Source of the DNA: Cognatilysobacter terrigena
GTDB taxonomy: Bacteria > Pseudomonadota > Gammaproteobacteria > Xanthomonadales > Xanthomonadaceae
Reading direction: 5' to 3'
DNA: 64,000 nucleotides
NCBI RefSeq assembly: GCF_004361065.1
Contig: NZ_SELT01000016.1
Coordinates: forward strand, 23,780-87,779
The stretch's first letter is position 1. Every line of letters starts with the position of its first letter. A program made the translations under genes and the position numbers. The notes below the pieces were generated by a model, which was not told the origin of the DNA, did not search any database, and saw only the letters and a program-made list of their open reading frames with translations. Below, one piece after another: positions 43,208-52,611 of the stretch.

Positions 43208-43717
43208 GTGTCCGACCTGTCGACCCTGTGGTACGTGCTCGCCGTCGTCCTCGTGATCGTCGGTATCGCCGGCACCGTGCTGCCCGCCCTGCCCGGCATC
43301 CCGCTGGTGTTCGCCAGTCTCCTGCTCGCCGCGTGGGCGGACGGTTTCCATCACGTCGGCGGATGGACGCTGGGCGCGCTGGCGGTGCTGACCGTCGTGT
43401 CGTTCGCCGTCGACCTGCTCGCCACGGCGATGGGCGCCAAGCGCGTCGGCGCGAGTCGGCTCGCCCTGCTCGGCGCCACGATCGGCACCTTCGCCGGGCT
43501 CTTCTTCAGCATCGTCGGCATCTTCATCGGCCCGTTCGTGGGCGCGGTGATCGGTGAGCTCATCCATCGCCGCAAGCTCGAGGACATGGGCCATGCCGCG
43601 AAGGTTGGCGTCGGCACGTGGGTCGGGCTCCTGCTCGGCACGGTGCTGAAGCTGGTGATCGCGTTCGGGATGCTGGGGCTGTTCGCGGTCGTCTGGCTGG
43701 CGCACCGCACCGCCTGA
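43208..43717 (+). CDS. DUF456 family membrane protein
   Basis: The 169-residue protein has about four or five transmembrane segments with glycine-rich turns: IVGIAGTVLPALPGIPLVFA near the N-terminus and GLFFSIVGIFIGPFVGAVIGEL in the middle, the DUF456 pattern. Function unknown. A GGAGG Shine-Dalgarno ends 5 bp before the GTG at 43208, favouring this start over the GTG at 43202, which would leave no room for ribosome binding. Confidence 0.85.
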   Translation: MSDLSTLWYVLAVVLVIVGIAGTVLPALPGIPLVFASLLLAAWADGFHHVGGWTLGALAVLTVVSFAVDLLATAMGAKRVGASRLALLGATIGTFAGLFFSIVGIFIGPFVGAVIGELIHRRKLEDMGHAAKVGVGTWVGLLLGTVLKLVIAFGMLGLFAVVWLAHRTA

Positions 43718-43760
43718 GCTTCACACCCGCTTGCGAAGCGGCCGTTCAGAGTCGCGCTCC

Positions 43761-45059
43761 ATGAAATTCAGACTCGAGTGGAGCCGCCGACGCATGTTCT
43801 GGACGATCGCCCTGACCGCGCTGGCGACGGTGCTCGTCGTCGTGATCGCGATGAATTTCGCGACGCCCGAGAAGAAGCTCGAAAGCCGCGTCGTCCACAA
43901 GTACCCGAGTTCGGACCCGCAGTTCCTGCGGGAAATGGGCGTGATGCTCGGGCCGTCCATCGTGCCGGGCAACAAGGTGACGGTGCTGGAAGACGGCGAC
44001 CAGATCTTCCCTGCGATGCTGGAAGCGATCGCCGGCGCGCAGCGCACGGTGACGTTCGAGACGTACATCTGGTGGTCCGGCGAGATCGCCAAGAAGTTCA
44101 GCGCGGCGCTGTGCGAGCGCGCGAAGGCCGGCGTGGCGGTCAACGTCACCGTCGACTGGGCCGGCAGCATCAAGATGGACAGCTCGATGCTGGACGAGAT
44201 GAAGCAGTGCGGCGTGCACATCGAACGCTACCGCCCGCTGCACTGGTACAACCTCGGCCGCCTCAACAACCGCACGCACCGCAAGCTGCTCATCGTCGAC
44301 GGCACCGTTGCGTTCACCGGCGGCGTCGGCATCGGCGATCCGTGGCTCGGGCATGCGCAGGATCCGGACCACTGGCACGACCTGCACTTCCGCATCGAGG
44401 GGCCGGTGGTCTCGCAGGTGCAGGCCGCGTTCAACGACAACTGGATCAAGAGCACCGGGCGCGTGCTCAACGGCCCGACCTACTTCCCGCATGTCGAGCC
44501 GGCCGGCGACATGTCGGCGCACATGTTCATCGCCTCCCCCGCCGGCGGCTCGGAGAGCATGCACCTGATGTTCCTGATGGCGATCGCCGCCGCGCAGACG
44601 AGCATCGACGTCGAGGCCGCCTACTTCATCCCCGATCCCCTGCTGCGCGACGCCCTGATGGCGGCCCGCAAGCGCGGCGTACGCGTGCGCCTGCTCCTGC
44701 CAGGCCCGTATATCGACTCCGAAACCGTACGCATCGCGACCAAGAAGGAATGGGGGCCGCTGCTGGCGGCCGGCGCCGAAATGCACCTGTACCAGCCGAC
44801 GATGCTGCACGTGAAGCTGATGATCATCGACAGGTACATGGTGTCGGTGGGATCGACCAACCTCGACCAGCGTTCATTCCAGCTGAACGACGAGGCCAGC
44901 CTGAACGTCTACGATGCGGGCTTCGCCGAGACGATGACGCAGGTGTTCGAACGCGATCTCCAGAAGACCAAGCCGTACACCTACGAGATGTGGGCGTCGC
45001 GGCCGTGGAAGGAGAAGCTGTCGGAGCGCGTCATCGTCCCGATCAAGTCGCAGCTCTAG
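43761..45059 (+). CDS. Phospholipase D-like / cardiolipin synthase-type protein
   Basis: The 432-residue protein has an N-terminal signal-anchor (about 10-33) and two PLD phosphodiesterase motifs: THRKLLIVDGTVAFTGG (about 170-186) and HVKLMIIDRYMVSVGSTNLD (about 353-372), both HxKxxxxD. It resembles ClsB/ClsC cardiolipin synthases or membrane-anchored phospholipase D. Likely role: cardiolipin synthesis from phosphatidylglycerol at the inner membrane. The ATG at 43761 is chosen over non-ATG starts upstream. The MscS gene follows 13 bp after the stop, suggesting co-transcription and a shared role in membrane or osmotic stress. Confidence 0.85.
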   Translation: MKFRLEWSRRRMFWTIALTALATVLVVVIAMNFATPEKKLESRVVHKYPSSDPQFLREMGVMLGPSIVPGNKVTVLEDGDQIFPAMLEAIAGAQRTVTFETYIWWSGEIAKKFSAALCERAKAGVAVNVTVDWAGSIKMDSSMLDEMKQCGVHIERYRPLHWYNLGRLNNRTHRKLLIVDGTVAFTGGVGIGDPWLGHAQDPDHWHDLHFRIEGPVVSQVQAAFNDNWIKSTGRVLNGPTYFPHVEPAGDMSAHMFIASPAGGSESMHLMFLMAIAAAQTSIDVEAAYFIPDPLLRDALMAARKRGVRVRLLLPGPYIDSETVRIATKKEWGPLLAAGAEMHLYQPTMLHVKLMIIDRYMVSVGSTNLDQRSFQLNDEASLNVYDAGFAETMTQVFERDLQKTKPYTYEMWASRPWKEKLSERVIVPIKSQL

Positions 45060-45072
45060 ATCGAGGTTACGA

Positions 45073-46395
45073 GTGCCGATCCGCCGTTTTGCCGGCCTGT
45101 GGCTGGCCGTGGTCCTGTTGTTCCTGCCCGCGCTGTCCGCCGCGCAGGCCCCAGCCTGGATCGCGCAGGCTGCCGGCGTCACGACCACCTCGACGACGCC
45201 CACGTCGGCCGACACGCAGCTTTCCCGCACCGTCGCCGCCCGCCTGCGCGCCGTGCCCGGGTATTCGAACATCACGGTCACGGCGACCGGCGGCGTAGTG
45301 CGGCTGGAAGGCTCCGTCGGCGACGACACCAGCCGCGTGCACGCCGAACAGATCGCGGCGCAACAGCCCGGCGTCGCGAAGGTCGACAACCGCCTGCAGA
45401 TCGCCGGCAGCATCGGGACGCGGCTCAAGATCGCGCTGCAGCAGGTGGGCAGCAAACTGATCGGGCTCGTCGCGCGCCTGCCGTTGTTGCTGATCGCCGC
45501 GGTCATCGTGCTGATCGCGTGGTGGATCGGCCGCGCCGCGAGCCGGCGCATCCACCTCTCGCGGTTCAGCGCGAAGAATCCGTACATCGACGCGCTGGTC
45601 GCGCGGCTGATCAACTGGGCGATCCTGCTGGTCGGCCTGCTCATCGCGTTGGACCTGCTGGAAGCGACCGCGATCGTGGGCGCCGTGCTGGGATCGGCCG
45701 GCGTGGTCGGCATCGCGATCGGCTTCGCGTTCCGCGACATCGCCGAGAACTACGTCGCCGGCATCCTGCTCAGCCTGCGACGCGGCTTCTCGCCGGGCGA
45801 CCACATCCTCGTCGACAAGTACGACGGCAAGGTCGTCGCGTTGACCTCGCGCTCGACCATCCTGATGACGTTCGACGGCGTGCAGGTGGCGGTGCCGAAC
45901 GCGCTGGTGTTCAAGTCGGTGGTGAGCAACTACTCGCAGAATCCGAAGCGCCGCTTCGAGTTCACGATGCTCATCGACGTCAACGAATCGATCCGCGAAT
46001 CGCAGGAGCTCGCGATCGCGGCGATCACGCAGACCGCGGGCGTGGTGAACGATCCGGCGCCGTCGTGGGCGGTGGACGGCTATGTCGGCGGCGGCATCCA
46101 GCTGAAGTTCCAGGGCTGGGTGAACCAGCGCGAGAGCGACCTGACGAAGGTGCGCAGCGAGGCCCTCCGCGCGGTGAAGTCGGCTTACGAGAAGGCCGAA
46201 ATCGACGGGCCGCGACCGGTGCAGTACAGCTTCAGCGCGCCGTTGCCCGCGGATGTCGCGCGTCGCATCGGCATGGCGGTGACGCCGCCCGCGGACAACG
46301 AACCGAAGGGCACGGGCGATACGTCGGTCAATCGCGATATCGACGCACAGGTCGACGCACAGCGCGCAGCGCACGACGACGAAAACCTGATCTGA
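45073..46395 (+). CDS. BON-domain mechanosensitive channel (MscS family)
   Basis: The 440-residue protein has a signal peptide (1-24), a BON domain (about 48-112, SRTVAARLRAVPGYSNITVT to VAKVDNRLQI), three transmembrane helices (about 130-150, 175-200 and 205-225) and the MscS pore-lining TM3 and beta domain (GVVGIAIGFAFRDIAENYVAG, then GDHILVDKYDGKV, about 213-265). A cytoplasmic C-terminal domain and a Pro/Asn/Asp-rich tail complete it. It would release solutes when membrane tension rises. The BON domain is added to the periplasmic side and may tie the channel to lipid or the cell wall. The start is GTG at 45073. Confidence 0.9.
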   Translation: MPIRRFAGLWLAVVLLFLPALSAAQAPAWIAQAAGVTTTSTTPTSADTQLSRTVAARLRAVPGYSNITVTATGGVVRLEGSVGDDTSRVHAEQIAAQQPGVAKVDNRLQIAGSIGTRLKIALQQVGSKLIGLVARLPLLLIAAVIVLIAWWIGRAASRRIHLSRFSAKNPYIDALVARLINWAILLVGLLIALDLLEATAIVGAVLGSAGVVGIAIGFAFRDIAENYVAGILLSLRRGFSPGDHILVDKYDGKVVALTSRSTILMTFDGVQVAVPNALVFKSVVSNYSQNPKRRFEFTMLIDVNESIRESQELAIAAITQTAGVVNDPAPSWAVDGYVGGGIQLKFQGWVNQRESDLTKVRSEALRAVKSAYEKAEIDGPRPVQYSFSAPLPADVARRIGMAVTPPADNEPKGTGDTSVNRDIDAQVDAQRAAHDDENLI

Positions 46396-46492
46396 CCGCA
46401 CGTCGGACGACGCGCGCATTTCACGCGCGTCGACGTTCCCAAGCGCAGGCTGTGCGACAGGCTCGACCGACACTGGCGTCATGGAGGACACC

Positions 46493-47449
46493 ATGCAGCT
46501 GCGACGCATCCTCTCGCTCGATGGCGGCGGCATCCGCGGCCTCGTCACCAGTCGATGGCTGGCCGGCGTCGATGCCGCGCTCGCGGCCGCGGGCAAGCCG
46601 CATATTCCCGGCGCATTCGACCTCGTCGCGGGCAGTTCGACGGGCGGACTGATCGCCTGTGGCCTGGCGCTGGGGCGTTCGCCCGACGTGCTCGCGCAGT
46701 TCTACCGCGACCGACGGCACGAGATCTTTCCCGGCATCGCGCGACGGCTCTGGTCGCGCGCGACACGCCTGCTCAGCGACGGCCCATCCGCGCCGCGCTA
46801 CGACGGTCGTGGGCTCGAAGCGGTGCTCGCCGATGTGTTCGGCGACGCGCGCCTTGGCGATTGCTCGGTCAAAACGCTGATCACGAGCTACGACGTGATC
46901 AACCGCAAGCCGGTCATCTTCAAGAGCTTCAAGCCCGAGCACGCCGACCTGCGCGTGCGCGACATCTGCCGCGCCACGGCCGCCGCGCCGACGTATTTCC
47001 CTGCGCATCCGCTGCGCGTCGAAGGCCGCGACTGCGCGCTGATCGACGGTGGCATCGTCGCTAACAACCCCCCCGCCTGCGCGATCGCCGAAGCGCTGCG
47101 TCGCGACGACAATGTCGACTGCACGCGCGACCTGATCGTGGTGTCGGTGGGCAGCGGCGAACGTACGCGCACAATCGACTTGCGCTCGGCGCGCGAATGG
47201 GGCGCGCTGGAATGGGCGATCCCGATCATCGACGTGCTGTTCGACGGCAATGCCGAGTCGGTCGACTACATCGCGCAGCACATCGTCGGCGACGCCTACT
47301 TCCGCCTGCAGACGCCGCTCACCATCGGCCTCGACGACCTCGACGACGTCAGCGACACCAACATCAACGCGCTCGAAGCGCTGGCGCGCGGCTATCTCGC
47401 GGCGCCGACGACGCAGCAGATGCTCGCTGCGATGGCGCGGGCGCTGTAA
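46493..47449 (+). CDS. Patatin-like phospholipase
   Basis: The 318-residue protein has the oxyanion-hole motif DGGGIRG (residues 10-16), the nucleophile elbow GSSTG with S49, and the catalytic Asp in IDGGIVANNP (D185). This is the patatin Ser-Asp dyad. It would hydrolyse acyl esters of membrane lipids in the cytoplasm. A GGAGGA Shine-Dalgarno precedes the ATG at 46493; the ATG at 46481 would place that site inside the gene. Similar enzymes act as CBASS effectors (CapV), but no nucleotide cyclase is adjacent, so a housekeeping or stress role is more likely. It ends at a terminator shared with fumarase. Confidence 0.88.
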   Translation: MQLRRILSLDGGGIRGLVTSRWLAGVDAALAAAGKPHIPGAFDLVAGSSTGGLIACGLALGRSPDVLAQFYRDRRHEIFPGIARRLWSRATRLLSDGPSAPRYDGRGLEAVLADVFGDARLGDCSVKTLITSYDVINRKPVIFKSFKPEHADLRVRDICRATAAAPTYFPAHPLRVEGRDCALIDGGIVANNPPACAIAEALRRDDNVDCTRDLIVVSVGSGERTRTIDLRSAREWGALEWAIPIIDVLFDGNAESVDYIAQHIVGDAYFRLQTPLTIGLDDLDDVSDTNINALEALARGYLAAPTTQQMLAAMARAL

Positions 47450-47464
47450 CGCGTCTCCGAAAAC

Positions 47465-47492
47465 AACGATGCCCGGCGATCCGGGCATCGTT
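47465..47492. terminator. Bidirectional terminator between patatin and fumarase genes
   Basis: Perfect 12-bp arms AACGATGCCCGG and CCGGGCATCGTT flank CGAT. It lies between convergent stops, with TTT on the + side and AAA before the left arm giving a T-run on the other strand. Confidence 0.8.
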
Positions 47493-47500
47493 TCAACACG

Positions 47501-49066
47501 TCAAGCCGGCTCGACGACCACCGGGATTTTGCCGATGCGGGCCTGCCATTCGCGCGGGCCGGTGGCGTGCACGGACGTACCGTTCGAATCGACCGCAACC
47601 GTCACCGGCATGTCCTGCACGGTGAACTCGTAGATCGCTTCCATACCCAAGTCTTCGAACGCGACGACGCGCGAGGCCTTGATCGCCTTCGACACGAGAT
47701 ACGCCGCGCCACCGACCGCCATCAGGTAGGCCGACTTGTGCTTGCGGATCGCCTCGATCGCGACCGGGCCGCGCTCGGCCTTGCCGACCATGCCGAGCAG
47801 GCCGGTTTCGCTGAGCACCTGCTCCGTGAACTTGTCCATGCGCGTCGCGGTGGTCGGGCCCGCGGGGCCGACGACTTCGTCCCGCACCGGATCGACCGGG
47901 CCGACGTAGTAGATGAAACGGCCCGCGAGATCGACGGGCAGCGTCTCGCCGCGGTTGAGCATGTCGACCATGCGCTTGTGCGCCGCGTCGCGACCGGTCA
48001 GCAGCTTGCCGTTGAGCAGCAGCACTTCGCCCGGCTTCCAGCTCGCGACGTCCTCGCGCGTGACCGTGTCGAGGTTGACGCGACGGCCTGCGCTCGCGTC
48101 GTAGGTGAGCTGCGGCCAGTCTTCGAGCGACGGCGGCTCGAGATGCGCCGGCCCGGAGCCGTCGAGCGTGAAGTGCGCATGGCGCGTGGCCGCGCAGTTC
48201 GGGATGATCGCGACCGGCAGGTTCGCGGCGTGCGTCGGGTAATCCTTGATCTTGACGTCGAGTACGGTGGTGAGGCCGCCGAGGCCCTGCGCACCGATGC
48301 CGAGCGCATTGACCTTGTCGTAGAGCTCCAGCCGCAGCTCTTCGATGCGGTTGCCCGGGCCGCGCGCGATGAGGTCCTGGATGTCGACCGGCTCCATCAG
48401 CACTTCCTTCGCGAGCTGCATCGCCTTCTCGGCGGTGCCGCCGATGCCGATGCCGAGCATGCCCGGCGGACACCAGCCGGCGCCCATCGTCGGCACCGTC
48501 TTGAGCACCCAGTCGACGATCGAATCGCTCGGGTTGAGCATCGCGAACTTCGACTTCGCCTCCGAGCCGCCGCCCTTCGCCGCAACGGTGACGTGCACGG
48601 TGTTGCCCGGCACGAGCTGGGTATGGATCACCGCCGGGGTGTTGTCGCGCGTGTTCGCGCGCTTGCCCGCCGGGTCGGCGAGCACCGACGCGCGCAGCAC
48701 ATTGTCGGGATGCAGATAGGCGCGGCGCACGCCCTCGTTGACCATGTCCTCGACCGACATCGTCGCGCCGTCCCAGCGCACGTCCATGCCGACGTCGAGG
48801 AAGACGGTGACGATGCCCGTGTCCTGGCAGATCGGTCGGCGGCCCTCGGCGCACATGCGCGAGTTGATGAGGATCTGCGCCATCGCATCGCGCGCGGCCG
48901 GCGACTGCTCGCGCTCGTACGCCGCGGTCAGCGCCTTGATGTAGTCGACCGGGTGGTAATAGCTGATGTACTGCAGCGCGTCGGCGACGGACTGGATCAG
49001 GTCGTCCTGGCGGATGGCGACAGGCGTGGAGGCAGCGAAAGCGGTCTGGACGGACACGGCGGGCAC
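47501..49066 (-). CDS. fumA: Fumarate hydratase, class I (iron-sulfur)
   Basis: The 521-residue protein joins both halves of class I fumarases: the N-terminal part with RRPICQDTG and GAGWCPPGMLGIGIGG, and the C-terminal swivelling part with LTTVLDVKIKDYPTHAAN, PNCAATRH and AGPTTATRMDKF. The cysteines in PICQDTG, GWCPPG and PNCAATRH are the expected [4Fe-4S] ligands. It interconverts fumarate and malate. The start is GTG at 49066 (GTG at 49057 is possible). It is oxygen-sensitive by family nature; no regulatory site is visible. Confidence 0.95.
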   Translation of the reverse strand: MPAVSVQTAFAASTPVAIRQDDLIQSVADALQYISYYHPVDYIKALTAAYEREQSPAARDAMAQILINSRMCAEGRRPICQDTGIVTVFLDVGMDVRWDGATMSVEDMVNEGVRRAYLHPDNVLRASVLADPAGKRANTRDNTPAVIHTQLVPGNTVHVTVAAKGGGSEAKSKFAMLNPSDSIVDWVLKTVPTMGAGWCPPGMLGIGIGGTAEKAMQLAKEVLMEPVDIQDLIARGPGNRIEELRLELYDKVNALGIGAQGLGGLTTVLDVKIKDYPTHAANLPVAIIPNCAATRHAHFTLDGSGPAHLEPPSLEDWPQLTYDASAGRRVNLDTVTREDVASWKPGEVLLLNGKLLTGRDAAHKRMVDMLNRGETLPVDLAGRFIYYVGPVDPVRDEVVGPAGPTTATRMDKFTEQVLSETGLLGMVGKAERGPVAIEAIRKHKSAYLMAVGGAAYLVSKAIKASRVVAFEDLGMEAIYEFTVQDMPVTVAVDSNGTSVHATGPREWQARIGKIPVVVEPA

Positions 49067-49112
49067 GGCAGCGGGGAAACCGCCATTTTACCGCCCCGCC
49101 CGGCCTGCCCGC

Positions 49113-52100
49113 TCAGGCGCTGCGGACCATCGTCGGCGGATCGGTGCGTTGCAGGAGGCGTGCGAGCGCGGTCGACGACAGCGGCGGGCTGAACAGCGTG
49201 CCCTGCAGGCTGCCGCAGCCCCAGCGTACGAGCAGGTCGCGCTGCGCCTCGCTTTCCACGCCCTTCGCGACGACGTCGGACTGCAAGGCGAGACCGCTGC
49301 GGCAGACCGCTTCGGCGATGCGGCGCGCGCGTTCGTGGTCACCGAGCGCTTCGACGATAGCGACGTCGAGCTTCAGCGCGTCGAAGCCGAAGTCGGTGAG
49401 CTGCGACACGCTGGCCTGCGTCGTGCCGATGTCGTCGACCGCCACCTTCACGCCCATCGCGCGCAGGTCGGCGACGAGACTGCGCGCGGGCTCGCCGAGG
49501 GCGAACAGCTGCTCGCCGCGGAATTCGATCTCCAGCCACTGCGGATCGAGCGTGGCCGCGTTGAGCGCGGCGTCGATCTGTGCGAGCAGTCGTTCCGGAT
49601 CGAAGCGCGCTAGCGATACGTTCACCGACAACGGCAGCGGCGGCAGTCCCGCCTGCTGCCAGGCGGCGTTCTGGAGGCAGGCCTTGCCGAGCACCCATTC
49701 GTCGATCTGGATGATGAGCCCCGTTTCCTCGGCGACCGACAGGAACGTTTCCGGCAGCAGCAGCGTGCCGTCGGCGCGACGCCAGCGCAGCAGCGCTTCC
49801 ACGGCGACGAACTTGCCGGTGCGCGCATTCACCACGGGCTGGTAGTCGAGCACGAAGTCTTCGGCGGCCAGCGCGAAGCGCAGGTCGTTCTCCGTACGCA
49901 TGCGCGCTTCGGCGCGTTCGCCCATCAGGTCGGTGAAGTAGCTGTAGCGCCCGCGCCCGGTTTCCTTGACGTGATAGAGCGCCGTGTCGGCCTGCTTCAT
50001 CAGCGCGCGGGCCTCGCGCGAGTCCTGCGGGAACAGCGAGATGCCGACGCTCGCGCCGACGCGCAGTTCGTGGCCGTCGAGCATGATCGGCTGTTCGACC
50101 GAACGAATGAGCTTCTCGGCGACGCGCGCGGCGTCGCGCGGGTCCGCGAGGCGCTGCAGCAACAGAACGAATTCGTCGCCGCCCTGGCGGCTGACGGTGT
50201 CGTCCTCGCGCACGCAATCGCGCAGGCGCTGCGCCACCTCCTGCAGCACCTTGTCGCCCATGGGATGGCCGAGGGTGTCGTTGATCGGCTTGAACTTGTC
50301 GAGGTCGATGTAGAGCACTGCACCGCGATTGCCACGGCCGACCGTCGCGAGCGCCTGCGTCAGACGGTCCTGGAACAGCACGCGATTCGGCAGGCCGGTC
50401 AACGCATCGTGCTGCGCCATGTGCGCCAACGCCTGCGCCTGTTCGCGCGCATGGCTGACGTCGCGCAACAGCAGCACGCCGCCGATCGGGCGACCCTTCG
50501 CATCGCGCAGCGGCGACGCGGATTCTTCGACCACGCGCTGCGCACCATCGCGACGCACGAGTTCGCGTTCGCCTTCGAGTCGCGACGCCTGCCCCGACTT
50601 CAGCGCCTCGCGCAGCACCGACACCTGCGGCACGCCGCGCCCCGGTTCGACGAGCTTGATGACGTCCTCGAACATGCGACCGAGCGCGTCGTCGCGCGCC
50701 CAGCCGGTGAGCTGCGACGCCGCGGGATTGAATGCAATGACGGTGCCCGAGGGATCGACGACGACGAGCGCATCGCTGATCGAATTCAGCGTCGCCTGCG
50801 CCTGTTCGCGTGCAGCGCGTGCCGCGTTCTCCAGCGCCTGGTCGCGGCTGAGGTCGCGCAGCGTGACGACCGACCGTCCTCCGTGTTCGCCGGGCATCGA
50901 ACCGAGTTTCAGTTCGACGGGGAACGTGGTGCCGTCGCGTCGACGCACGCGCAAAGACGCATCGCCCTGCGCGACCGCATTGCCTTCGGATTCGCCAAGC
51001 CACGTCGGCAACTGCGTGCCGATGAGATCGCTGCTCGCGGCGCCGAACAGCGTCGCCGCGGCTTCGTTGTGCATGCGGATGCGGCCGTCCTCGTCGAGCA
51101 CCAGCGTGGGCTCGGGCGAAGCGTTAACGAGCGTGAGCAGGTCGCGCTCGCTCTGCTTGCGCCAGGTGATGTCCTCGGCGAGCAGATGGAAGCCGTCGAT
51201 CGCGCCGTCGAGGCCGAAGTACGGCTCGAGGCGGATGTCGAGCGCGCGATCACCGCGATCGGCCTGCAACTGCTGCGATGCACCGGCCAGCGCACGCGCG
51301 GCGCTGGTCCCGAGCGTCCCGGCGAACTCCATGCCCATGACGTCCCGGAGCGTCGCGCCTTCGATGCGGTCGCGTGGGAGACCGGTCCACGCGCGGTAGG
51401 CCTCGTTGACGTGGCGATGGCGCAGCTCGCGATCGAACGTCGCGACGAGGCCGGGACTCTTTTCCGTCAGCGTCAGCAGATGGCCACTGGTCGCGCGGAG
51501 GCGTGCACGCACGCGATCGCGCTGGTGCGTCAGCAGGCTGCCGAGCAGTGCGAGCGCGAGCATCGTCGCGACCAACCCAAGCGCTGCGGCGGCCGACCAC
51601 CCGCCTGCGATGCGTGACAGCGTTGTCGTCGCATGATCCGCCGTCACCAGCGCCGCAAGCGCGAATACCAGCGACAACGCGCCGAGCGTGCGCGGGCGGC
51701 CCGACGCGGCGAGCGCGAGAAGTCCGACCGCCAGCAACGGCACGAGGCGCGGCGAGAACATCGACAGTGCGGCCGCACCGACAACGAGCGCGAGCGAAAG
51801 AACGAGCGTCGCTCGACGCGGATCGTCGGCGAACGGATCCGGCGGGTCGACGGCGCCGAGCGTCAGCGCGGCCGCGAACGACGCGACCGCGCCCACCACC
51901 ATCGCCGGCCACAGCGCGAGCCACGCGCCGTGCAACAGCGGCACCGCCTGCGTGCACACCCATGCGATCGCGAGTGCGGATGCACCCAGCGCGGCGAGTG
52001 CGATGGCCGCGGGTGCAGGGTCGTCCCACTCGGCCTGCGCATGCAACGAACGCAGGAGTGCGCGGATGCCGGCGACGAACGCGGTCGCCACCGCGGTCGC

Positions 52101-52418
52101 GACGATCGCCGTCGCCGGCGCAACGCGTGCGCCGAACAGGCCCGCGGCGATGCCGAATGCCGGCACGAGCCAGCGCAGGTCGGCGCGTCCGGGCAGCGGT
52201 CGCGCGAGCCACATGCCGCACCAGCCACCGACTACGAGGCCTATCGCGCCCGCCCCGAGTGACGGCGACAACAATCGCGCCGCCACCGCTATGAGCAAGC
52301 CGGCCGCGGCGGCGAATGCGACCGGACCGCGCAACAGGCGCGCGGACGCGAGGCCGCGTCGCCGGGCCTCCGGCACGGGAGCCGGTCGATCGGCGGGTGC
52401 GCGTCGGAATTTCATCAA
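49113..52418 (-). CDS. Membrane PAS-GGDEF-EAL cyclic-di-GMP protein with degenerate EAL
   Basis: The 1101-residue protein has an N-terminal membrane region of about 8 helices (about 30-295), three PAS-like sensor modules (about 312-420, 425-535 and 540-660), a GGDEF domain and an EAL domain. GGDEF at 746-750 is intact, and an RxxD inhibitory site (R737-D740) lies five residues before it, so cyclase activity with product inhibition is likely. EAL keeps E874, N933, E965, D995, D996 and K1016. However, DDFGTG is DDIGTT, the EITE-type motif is EFRG (second Glu is G968), and EGVE is KGVE (K1052). Phosphodiesterase activity is therefore doubtful. Start context and the frame make 52418 the likely start. 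Confidence 0.88.
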   Translation of the reverse strand: MMKFRRAPADRPAPVPEARRRGLASARLLRGPVAFAAAAGLLIAVAARLLSPSLGAGAIGLVVGGWCGMWLARPLPGRADLRWLVPAFGIAAGLFGARVAPATAIVATAVATAFVAGIRALLRSLHAQAEWDDPAPAAIALAALGASALAIAWVCTQAVPLLHGAWLALWPAMVVGAVASFAAALTLGAVDPPDPFADDPRRATLVLSLALVVGAAALSMFSPRLVPLLAVGLLALAASGRPRTLGALSLVFALAALVTADHATTTLSRIAGGWSAAAALGLVATMLALALLGSLLTHQRDRVRARLRATSGHLLTLTEKSPGLVATFDRELRHRHVNEAYRAWTGLPRDRIEGATLRDVMGMEFAGTLGTSAARALAGASQQLQADRGDRALDIRLEPYFGLDGAIDGFHLLAEDITWRKQSERDLLTLVNASPEPTLVLDEDGRIRMHNEAAATLFGAASSDLIGTQLPTWLGESEGNAVAQGDASLRVRRRDGTTFPVELKLGSMPGEHGGRSVVTLRDLSRDQALENAARAAREQAQATLNSISDALVVVDPSGTVIAFNPAASQLTGWARDDALGRMFEDVIKLVEPGRGVPQVSVLREALKSGQASRLEGERELVRRDGAQRVVEESASPLRDAKGRPIGGVLLLRDVSHAREQAQALAHMAQHDALTGLPNRVLFQDRLTQALATVGRGNRGAVLYIDLDKFKPINDTLGHPMGDKVLQEVAQRLRDCVREDDTVSRQGGDEFVLLLQRLADPRDAARVAEKLIRSVEQPIMLDGHELRVGASVGISLFPQDSREARALMKQADTALYHVKETGRGRYSYFTDLMGERAEARMRTENDLRFALAAEDFVLDYQPVVNARTGKFVAVEALLRWRRADGTLLLPETFLSVAEETGLIIQIDEWVLGKACLQNAAWQQAGLPPLPLSVNVSLARFDPERLLAQIDAALNAATLDPQWLEIEFRGEQLFALGEPARSLVADLRAMGVKVAVDDIGTTQASVSQLTDFGFDALKLDVAIVEALGDHERARRIAEAVCRSGLALQSDVVAKGVESEAQRDLLVRWGCGSLQGTLFSPPLSSTALARLLQRTDPPTMVRSA

Positions 52419-52611
52419 GGTCTTGGCGGTGGGTCGGAAATTGCCGCGGACGGTGCGGTGCGCGTCACTTCTCTACAGATAACGGCATTCTGTGAACGCA
52501 CCGGAGCACGAAACTGTGCAGCCGATAACACCTCGCCATCGGTCGCGACGCCGTCATCGCGCGGAGTGGCGATACGGTCACATCCCGGGCCGCTCAATGG
52601 CTGAGGTTTTC

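Noticed and set aside
46493..47449. Patatin gene as a CBASS phospholipase effector (CapV)
   Set aside because: No CD-NTase, Cap2/Cap3 or other defence gene nearby; neighbours are an MscS channel and fumarase.
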